Assembly (NCBI GenBank): GCA_934667845.1
Contig: CAKUMQ010000009.1
Coordinates: 1-64,000 of the forward strand
Source: an uncultured Eubacteriales bacterium
GTDB lineage: Bacteria > Bacillota > Clostridia > Oscillospirales > Acutalibacteraceae
Direction of reading: 5' to 3'
DNA: 64,000 bases
A program made the position numbers and the translations under genes. The notes below the pieces were generated by a model. The model searched no databases, had not been told where the DNA came from, and saw only the letters and a list, made by a program, of their open reading frames with translations. This document shows, one piece after another, positions 58,855 through 64,000 of the stretch (the stretch's first letter is position 1; each line of letters opens with the position of its first letter).

Positions 58855-59520
58855 TCAGAGGATGGTTTGTCCGTTGATGGTCAGCCGCAGCGTCATGCCG
58901 AGCGTTTCCGCTGCCTTGCGGCAAAGCTGCATCCGCTTCATGAAGATGTCGAAAAAGTCGAGGATGGAGCCGGCATGGGTGTCGATAATAAGCGAAAGCT
59001 CGATCTGCGTTTTATCCTCCGAGATGCGCAGACGCGATTCCCGCACGGAGTAGTTGACGCGATCGTGGATGTCAAAGGAGGCGGGATCGGGGTTGCGCAC
59101 GCGGTCGCGCCGCACGTCGGATTTGTCGGCGAGGATCAGCGCCGCCGCCATGGGGCTGACCGGCACGCCGGTGCCCTCGTCATGATTGCCGATGGCGGTG
59201 GCGACGGCGGCGATCTCGGCGGGCGGCATCCCGAGCTTGTCGAGGATGCGAAACGCCATCAAAGCGCCGCTCTGCGAGTGGTCGGTGCGGTTGACGAGGT
59301 TGCCGATATCGTGCAGATAGGCGGCAATGGCGGCCAGCTCACATTCCCGTTCGGAATAGCCGAGCGTCTGCAGAATTTTGCGGGCGGTCTCGGCGACGCG
59401 GGTGACGTGGATGAAGCTGTGCTCGGTATAGCCGAGCGCGCGCAGCGATTTGTCCGCCTGGTCGATATAGGTGTTGACCGCTTCGTTTTTGCGAAGCGAA
59501 GCGTAGGTGACCATAGTCAT
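58855..59520 (-). CDS. HD-domain phosphohydrolase in the phosphate operon
   Basis: A 221-residue HD-superfamily hydrolase. The metal site is H...HD...D: SFIHVTRVAE near residue 37, YLHDIGNL near 68, then GNHDEGTG near 111 and LADKSD near 130. The C-terminal 60 residues form a beta-rich extra domain. Cytoplasmic. Its start overlaps the phoU stop by 4 bp (ATGA), so it is translationally coupled to PhoU. The substrate is not known: a nucleotide second messenger or polyphosphate is conceivable from its position, but unproven. Confidence 0.85.
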   Translation of the reverse strand: MTMVTYASLRKNEAVNTYIDQADKSLRALGYTEHSFIHVTRVAETARKILQTLGYSERECELAAIAAYLHDIGNLVNRTDHSQSGALMAFRILDKLGMPPAEIAAVATAIGNHDEGTGVPVSPMAAALILADKSDVRRDRVRNPDPASFDIHDRVNYSVRESRLRISEDKTQIELSLIIDTHAGSILDFFDIFMKRMQLCRKAAETLGMTLRLTINGQTIL

Positions 59521-60161
59521 TCCTCCTCGTGGCGGCCGGTGACCGAGAAGATCACCCAGCCCGCAACATTGACGGCGTGGTCGCCGATGCGCTCAAAGTA
59601 TTTGGCGGTCATCAGCAGATCAAGGCACCATTCGGCGTCCTCTGCCTCGCCGCGGATCAGGGCGGTCAGCTCCTGCTTTACGCGGCAAAACAGCGCGTCA
59701 ACCGTGTCGTCGCTGCGGATAACGGCGCGGGCGGCATCGGCGTTCCGCTTGACAAACGCCTCGACGCTGTCCGTGACCATGCCGATGACGGCGCGCGCCA
59801 TGTCGCCGAGCGGCAGCGTCTCGGGCAGCGGATGGCGCAGCACATAGGGGATCAGCTCGGCGATGTCCGCCGCCTGGTCGCCGATGCGCTCTAAGTCATA
59901 GATCATTTTGAGGGCGGAGGAGATCTCGCGCAGGTCGCGCGCCACGGGCTGCTGGCGGAGCAGCAGCCGCAGGCACTGGGATTCCACATCCCGCTCCATC
60001 TGCTTTAAGCGGCTGTCGGCGTCAAAGACGGCGGGAAGCCGCTTGTCGTCGCCGTCGATCAGCGCCTTGGCGACCGAGGCGATGGCGTCCTCGCAGAGGG
60101 CGCCCATGGTGATCAGTCCGATGTGCAGCTCTTCAAGCTGCCGGTCGAATTGTGTGCGCAT
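59517..60161 (-). CDS. phoU: Phosphate transport system regulator PhoU
   Basis: A 214-residue, all-helical PhoU with the two repeated three-helix units; metal-binding D/E-rich segments (YDLERIGDQAADIAEL near 91 and ERIGDHAVNVA near 195) are present in both. It links the Pst transporter to PhoR. Its start shares one base with the pstB stop (TAATG), and its stop overlaps the HD gene. Confidence 0.95.
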   Translation of the reverse strand: MRTQFDRQLEELHIGLITMGALCEDAIASVAKALIDGDDKRLPAVFDADSRLKQMERDVESQCLRLLLRQQPVARDLREISSALKMIYDLERIGDQAADIAELIPYVLRHPLPETLPLGDMARAVIGMVTDSVEAFVKRNADAARAVIRSDDTVDALFCRVKQELTALIRGEAEDAEWCLDLLMTAKYFERIGDHAVNVAGWVIFSVTGRHEEE

Positions 60162-60922
60162 TATCCGAACCTCCCCGTGATGTATTCCTCTGTGCGCCGG
60201 TCAGACGGCGTGGAGAACATGGTGGCGGTGTCGTTGTATTCAATGACCTCGCCGAGCAGGAAAAACGCCGTGCGGTCGGCGATGCGGACCGCCTGCTGCA
60301 TGTTGTGGGTGACGATGACGATGGTCAGCTTGTCGCGGAGCGTCATCGCCAGCTCCTCGATCTTTGAGGTGGAGATGGGGTCGAGCGCGCTGGTCGGCTC
60401 GTCCATCAGCAGCACCTCCGGCTCAACGGCAAGTGCGCGGGCGATGCAGAGCCGCTGCTGCTGCCCGCCCGAAAGCCCGAGCGCGCTTTTTTTCAGCCGG
60501 TCCTTGACCTCGTCCCAGATGGCTGCCTGACGCAGTGACCGCTCCACGACCTCGTCGAGCTTCACACGGGAGCGGACGCCGTGGGTGCGGGGGCCGTAGG
60601 CGATGTTGTCGTAAATGCTCATGGGGAAGGGATTCGGCTTCTGGAACACCATGCCGACCCGCTTGCGCAGCAGGCTCGGGTCCATATCGCCGTAGATGTC
60701 CTCGCCGTCGAGCAGGACCTTGCCCTCGATGCGGCAGCCCTCGACAAGATCGTTCATGCGGTTTAACGATTTGAGCAGCGTGGATTTGCCGCAGCCGGAC
60801 GGGCCGATAAACGCGGTGATGCGGTTTTCGGGGATGGCGAGATCCACATGCTTGAGCGCCTGAAACGCGCCGTAGAACAGGTTAAGCTGTTCCACTGTCA
60901 TTTTTACGGTATCTTTATCCAT
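60161..60922 (-). CDS. pstB: Phosphate ABC transporter ATP-binding protein PstB
   Basis: A 253-residue ATPase with Walker A GPSGCGKST, signature LSGGQQQR, Walker B VLLMDEP and a switch His in THNMQQ, typical PstB. ATG 60922 follows GGGAGGAACC. It overlaps the pstA 3' end by 8 bp. Confidence 0.96.
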   Translation of the reverse strand: MDKDTVKMTVEQLNLFYGAFQALKHVDLAIPENRITAFIGPSGCGKSTLLKSLNRMNDLVEGCRIEGKVLLDGEDIYGDMDPSLLRKRVGMVFQKPNPFPMSIYDNIAYGPRTHGVRSRVKLDEVVERSLRQAAIWDEVKDRLKKSALGLSGGQQQRLCIARALAVEPEVLLMDEPTSALDPISTSKIEELAMTLRDKLTIVIVTHNMQQAVRIADRTAFFLLGEVIEYNDTATMFSTPSDRRTEEYITGRFG

Positions 60923-61787
60923 GGTTCCTCCCGATTCGGCCGGCGACGGCGCCGCTGGCGGCATTGAGCAGTGCCACCAAAACGAGCAGTATGACGGCGG
61001 TGGCATACGCTTCATTCGTGTAGAAGCCCTCGCCGAGCAGAGCGTACATATGCACGGAGAGGGTGCGGCCCGAACCCATGACCGATTCGGGCACGCCGGT
61101 GACGGTACCGGCGGTGAAGATCAGAGCGGCGGTCTCGCCGACGATGCGCCCGATGCCGAGGATGACGCCGGAGAGGATACCCGGTGCGGCGCTCGGCAGC
61201 ACCACGCGGAATACCGTCCGCAGCCGTCCCGCGCCGAGACCGAAGCAGCCCTCGCGATAGGCGTCGGGCACGGCGCGCAGCGCCTCCTCGGTCGTGCGCA
61301 TGATGAGCGGCAGGATCATGATGGCGAGCGTCAGCGCGCCGCCGAGCAGCGAATAGCCCCAGCGCAGCGTGACGTTGAACAGCAGATAGCCGAACAGGCC
61401 GTAGACGATGGAGGGGATGCCCGACAGCGTCTCCGCAGTCAGCCGGATCCAGTCGACAAGGCGGCTGCCGCGCTTGGCGTATTCCGCGAGGTAAATGGCG
61501 GAGCCGATGCCGACCGGCAGGGCGAACAGCAGCGTCAGCAGGGTCATGGTGACGGTGTTGATCAGTGCGGGCGTCAGTGATACGTTATCCGAGGTGTATT
61601 CCCACGCGAAAAGCGACGGCTTCAGATGCGGGATGCCGCGGATGAGAATGTAGGCGATCAGAAACAGCAGCACGAGCAGGGTGACGAGGGCAGCCAGCCC
61701 GACGGCAAGCCGCAAAAGCAGCGAGCCGGGATGGCGGGCAGCATAGCGCAGCCAGGACGGCAGCGGCTTCCTTTTGCGGTCAGCCAT
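60915..61787 (-). CDS. pstA: Phosphate ABC transporter permease PstA
   Basis: A 290-residue permease with six membrane segments and the binding-protein-dependent transport motif (EALRAVPDAYREGCFGLGAGRLRTVFRVVLP) near residue 180. ATG 61787 chosen; GTG 61796 is also in frame. It overlaps pstC by 8 bp. Confidence 0.95.
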   Translation of the reverse strand: MADRKRKPLPSWLRYAARHPGSLLLRLAVGLAALVTLLVLLFLIAYILIRGIPHLKPSLFAWEYTSDNVSLTPALINTVTMTLLTLLFALPVGIGSAIYLAEYAKRGSRLVDWIRLTAETLSGIPSIVYGLFGYLLFNVTLRWGYSLLGGALTLAIMILPLIMRTTEEALRAVPDAYREGCFGLGAGRLRTVFRVVLPSAAPGILSGVILGIGRIVGETAALIFTAGTVTGVPESVMGSGRTLSVHMYALLGEGFYTNEAYATAVILLVLVALLNAASGAVAGRIGRNHG

Positions 61788-62634
61788 GGCGCTCACCCCG
61801 CCTTCTCAGCAGTGAAAAGCTCAGGTTGATGATCAGAATGAACACAAACAGCACAACGCCGGTGGCGATGAGCGCCTCGCGGTGGAGATCCTGGGCATAG
61901 CCCATCTCCAGCACGATGTTGGCGGTCATGGTGCGCACGCCCGACAGCAGGCTCTTGGGCAGGATCGCCTGGTTGCCCGCCACCATATACACCGCCATGG
62001 CTTCGCCGATGGCGCGGCCGATGCCGAGCACGATACCGGTCAGCGTGCCGGAGTGGGCGGCGGGCAGCACCACGCGGAACACGCTGCCCTCATGGGTGGC
62101 GCCGAGCGCCAGCGCGCCCTCGTAGTACGGCTCGGGCACGGCGCGCAGCGCCGCCTCGGTCGTGCTGATGATGGTCGGCAGGATCATGAGTCCGAGCAGG
62201 AGGGAGGCGGTGAGGATGCCCTTGCCGCTGGTGTCGAACCACTGCTGCACGAGCGGCACCAGCACGGTCAGTCCGAAAAAGCCGTAGATGATGGAGGGAA
62301 TACCCGCCAGCAGATCGACGGCGGGCTTTAACAGGCGGTGCAGCCCCTTGGGGCAGAAGCGCGCGAGGAATACCGCGCACAGCACGCCGATGGGCACGCC
62401 GACGATGATGGCGCCCGCCGTGACATAGAGACTGCCGACGATCATCGGGAAAATGCCGTAGAGATTCTGCCCCGGCGCCCATTCCATACCCAGCAGAAAT
62501 TCCCGCACACCGATCTTGGCGATGGCGGGGAGTCCTCCGGAGAACAGAAACAGGCAGATCAGCAGCACGGCGGCGATGGACAGGCAGGCTGTCAGTAAAA
62601 AGACGACCCGCATGGCGGATTCACGGAATTTCAT
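61780..62634 (-). CDS. pstC: Phosphate ABC transporter permease PstC
   Basis: A 284-residue permease with six membrane segments and EAA-like loop (EAALRAVPEPYYEGALALGATHEGSVF) near residue 180. ATG 62634 follows AAAGGAGGCGG, which is why the longer in-frame start is rejected. A 16-bp hairpin separates it from pstS. Confidence 0.95.
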   Translation of the reverse strand: MKFRESAMRVVFLLTACLSIAAVLLICLFLFSGGLPAIAKIGVREFLLGMEWAPGQNLYGIFPMIVGSLYVTAGAIIVGVPIGVLCAVFLARFCPKGLHRLLKPAVDLLAGIPSIIYGFFGLTVLVPLVQQWFDTSGKGILTASLLLGLMILPTIISTTEAALRAVPEPYYEGALALGATHEGSVFRVVLPAAHSGTLTGIVLGIGRAIGEAMAVYMVAGNQAILPKSLLSGVRTMTANIVLEMGYAQDLHREALIATGVVLFVFILIINLSFSLLRRRGERHG

Positions 62635-62663
62635 TCGGCTGCCGCCTCCTTTCTTTTGACAGA

Positions 62664-62698
62664 CCTTTTGCCCTGTTTCGGTGAAACAGGGCAAAAGG
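62664..62698 (-). promoter_or_regulatory. Intercistronic hairpin between pstS and pstC
   Basis: A perfect 16-bp stem, CCTTTTGCCCTGTTTC with its complement and a 3-base loop. On the minus strand it is followed by TCTGTCAAAAG rather than a T-run. Most likely a partial attenuator or mRNA-stabilising stem that raises PstS over PstCAB. Confidence 0.7.
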
Positions 62699-62720
62699 GA
62701 AAGATGGGGGAATGAAGAAA

Positions 62721-63617
62721 TCAGTTTAACTCGCTCCAGTCGGTGATGGCGGCGGTGTAGATCTTCTGCACCTGTTCAGCCGTCAGTCCGTCGAGCGGAT
62801 TACTCTGGTTGACGATGACCGCGATGCCGTCGAGGGCGATGACCTGCGGGACCAGTCCCGCCTCTTTTTCGCTGTCCTTGAGATCGCGGGACGCCATGCC
62901 GATATCGCTGATGCCGTTTTTCACATCGTTGAGGCCGGTCGTGGAATCGCTCTGCTGCAGTTTGATATCCACATCGGGGTTGAGCACCTTATAGGCCTCG
63001 ACCAGCTTTTCCATCACGGGGTAGACCGAGGTGGAGCCGGAGATCTTCAGGGTGCCGGTCTGGTTCGACGCGGTGTAGGCGTCACCTGCGCCCTCGGAGA
63101 TGTAGCCCTTGTCCTCGACCACTTTCTGTCCGTCGGGGCTTTTCACATAGGCGAGGAAATCGGCGGCGAGACCGGTCGCATCGCCCTTGGTGGCGACATG
63201 GAACGGACGCGACACCTTGTAGCTGCCGTCCTTGACACCGGCAGCGGAGGGGGCGACACCGTCGATCTTCAGCGCCTTGACCTCTTTGCTCAGCGCGCCG
63301 AGCGAGACATAGCCGATGGCTTTTTTGTTGCCGGCGACCGAGGTGGACATGGCGGAGGTGGAGTTGACGATCTCTGCCGTTTTCACGGTCTGATCGACCT
63401 TGTTGCCGTCGGCGTCCTTCACCTCGATGCCGAACAGCTCGATAAACGCGCCGCGGGTGCCGGAGCCTTCCTCACGGGACAGCACGGTGATCTGTCCCGA
63501 CAGGGCGGCGGAGTCGCCGCCGGACGTTTCCGGGTCCTTGCCGCCCGAGCAGCCGAACAGCATGGCCGCACTGAGCAGAGCGGCGGCGGTCAGTGCCGCC
63601 ATACGAATTCCTTTCAT
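62721..63617 (-). CDS. pstS: Phosphate-binding lipoprotein PstS with permuted domain order
   Basis: A 298-residue lipoprotein, lipobox LFGC (Cys23). It is clearly PstS-like, but the order is circularly permuted. Residues 41-180 hold the segment that is C-terminal in standard PstS: SREEGSGTRGAF at 47-58, then NSTSAMSTSVAGNKKAIGYVSLG and the YKVSRPF strand. Residues 188-298 hold the segment that normally opens the mature protein: GSTSVYPVMEKLVEAY at 194-209, SDIGMASRDL, DGIAVIVNQ, LTAEQVQKIY. The phosphate-contact motifs of both halves are present. The new termini fall between the lobe crossings, so folding should be possible. SD AAAGGAGTG. First gene of the pst operon, downstream of a Pho box. 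Confidence 0.9.
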   Translation of the reverse strand: MKGIRMAALTAAALLSAAMLFGCSGGKDPETSGGDSAALSGQITVLSREEGSGTRGAFIELFGIEVKDADGNKVDQTVKTAEIVNSTSAMSTSVAGNKKAIGYVSLGALSKEVKALKIDGVAPSAAGVKDGSYKVSRPFHVATKGDATGLAADFLAYVKSPDGQKVVEDKGYISEGAGDAYTASNQTGTLKISGSTSVYPVMEKLVEAYKVLNPDVDIKLQQSDSTTGLNDVKNGISDIGMASRDLKDSEKEAGLVPQVIALDGIAVIVNQSNPLDGLTAEQVQKIYTAAITDWSELN

Positions 63618-63669
63618 GAAAAAACACTCCTTTTCGATTTCGTCTTATCTTTTTCCTTGGTACGCCATA

Positions 63670-63728
63670 AGTATAGTATACCCGGTGTTAAGTCCGAAAT
63701 CGCAGGAGTGTTAAATCTGAGTTAAATC
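63670..63728 (-). promoter_or_regulatory. Pho-box promoter of the pst operon
   Basis: Minus-strand GA(T/C)TTAAC repeats: perfect GATTTAAC at 63721-63728 and 63710-63717 (11-bp period), plus GACTTAAC at 63687-63694. Two overlapping TATACT -10 boxes lie at 63670-63680 and there is no -35 box. This is the structure expected of a PhoB/PhoP-activated promoter. The distal repeat overlaps the last codon of the next gene. Confidence 0.75.
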
Positions 63729-64000
63729 ATTCGCGGGCGTAGAGATAATAGGTGTTGAGCTGCCCCTCATAGGGGAAAGCCGCCGTGTCGACCAGCCGGT
63801 AGCGCGGAAAATACACGCGGCGGTTCCGCGTGACGAGGAATGCGGCGTCGCCGTTCTGTGCGGCTTCCTGCTGGGCGGTGTGCATGTCCGGAAACGGCAG
63901 GTTCATCGTGCCGAAATAGCGGCAGACCGGCACCGCGCCCGCCGCGGTGTAAAAGCCGCCGTCCGGAAAGCCGTAGTTGAGCAGTGTGCGCTCCTCCGAC
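63727..64000 (-). CDS. 3' end of an unidentified gene (runs off the window)
   Basis: An open frame enters from the window edge and stops at 63727, giving at least 90 residues. The frame is open at 64000 with no SD-supported start, so this is the C-terminal part of a larger protein. The tail is soluble with many aromatic residues (YGFPDGGFYT, RYRLVDTAAFPYEG) and resembles the extracytoplasmic end of large membrane glycosyltransferase- or YfhO-like proteins, but this is weak. It ends in the Pho box of the pst operon, which reads the same way. Confidence 0.55.
   Translation of the reverse strand, partial: SEERTLLNYGFPDGGFYTAAGAVPVCRYFGTMNLPFPDMHTAQQEAAQNGDAAFLVTRNRRVYFPRYRLVDTAAFPYEGQLNTYYLYARE

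Overview
The window is one GC-rich contig segment that reads like a strictly anaerobic, Gram-positive gut-type Firmicute, most probably Oscillospiraceae/Ruminococcaceae. Reasons: Shine-Dalgarno sites near AGGAGG, sigma-70 promoters with 17-bp spacers, lipoprotein and NPNTG-type surface anchors, an NADH-coupled [FeFe] hydrogenase, a YtrA-type GntR/ABC module, an AlaX editing protein, and many carbohydrate ABC permeases that lack their own ATPase. Taxonomy is inference. No rRNA, prophage, insertion sequence or CRISPR array was seen; there is one tRNA.

Layout. 1-3.8 kb (minus): tRNA-Leu(CAA), then trkA-trkH-SGNH hydrolase read as one K+ uptake operon. 3.9-6.2 kb (minus): a lipoprotein carrying about twelve GNDTY-type repeats, with a complex 570-bp leader. 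6.8-10.5 kb (plus): mgtC and a GH38 alpha-mannosidase. 10.6-12.9 kb (minus): a lipoprotein with two pectate-lyase-like beta-helix modules. 13.2-33.4 kb (plus): the main accessory region. It encodes a 1672-residue NPNTG-anchored surface protein, a solute-binding lipoprotein, a second solute-binding protein fused to carbohydrate-binding domains, a permease pair, an NHL-TPR-YIP1 membrane protein, a DUF5696-like lipoprotein, a second permease pair, a GntR/LacI-type repressor and a metallophosphoesterase. It looks like a glycan capture and uptake system that borrows a housekeeping ATPase.

33.5-36.8 kb: a divergent pair, an AraC regulator with an extra N-terminal jelly-roll-like domain and a secreted protein with two SGNH esterase domains. 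36.9-40.6 kb (minus): HydB/HydA-type electron-bifurcating or NADH-dependent hydrogenase subunits without a NuoE-like subunit beside them. 41.2-43.8 kb: a second, different GH38 enzyme. 43.8-46.3 kb (minus): alaX-rmuC. 46.4-49.9 kb (minus): gntR(YtrA)-ATPase-permease with a clear autoregulatory operator. 50.0-53.7 kb (minus): polA and a diacylglycerol glycosyltransferase. 53.9-56.4 kb: a metallophosphoesterase converging on a C-terminally shortened MocR regulator, which is divergent from an ECF vitamin transporter S component (vitamin B6 is the likely theme).

56.4-63.7 kb (minus): a complete phosphate regulon, pstS-pstC-pstA-pstB-phoU-HD hydrolase, then phoB-phoR from their own promoter. A repeated TTTAAC Pho box lies upstream of pstS. 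The predicted PstS is circularly permuted: the segment that is C-terminal in ordinary PstS comes first. The window ends inside the 3' part of an unidentified minus-strand gene.

The strongest candidates for follow-up are the permuted PstS, the GNDTY-repeat lipoprotein with its unexplained leader, and the DUF5696/NHL-YIP1/dual-permease glycan locus.
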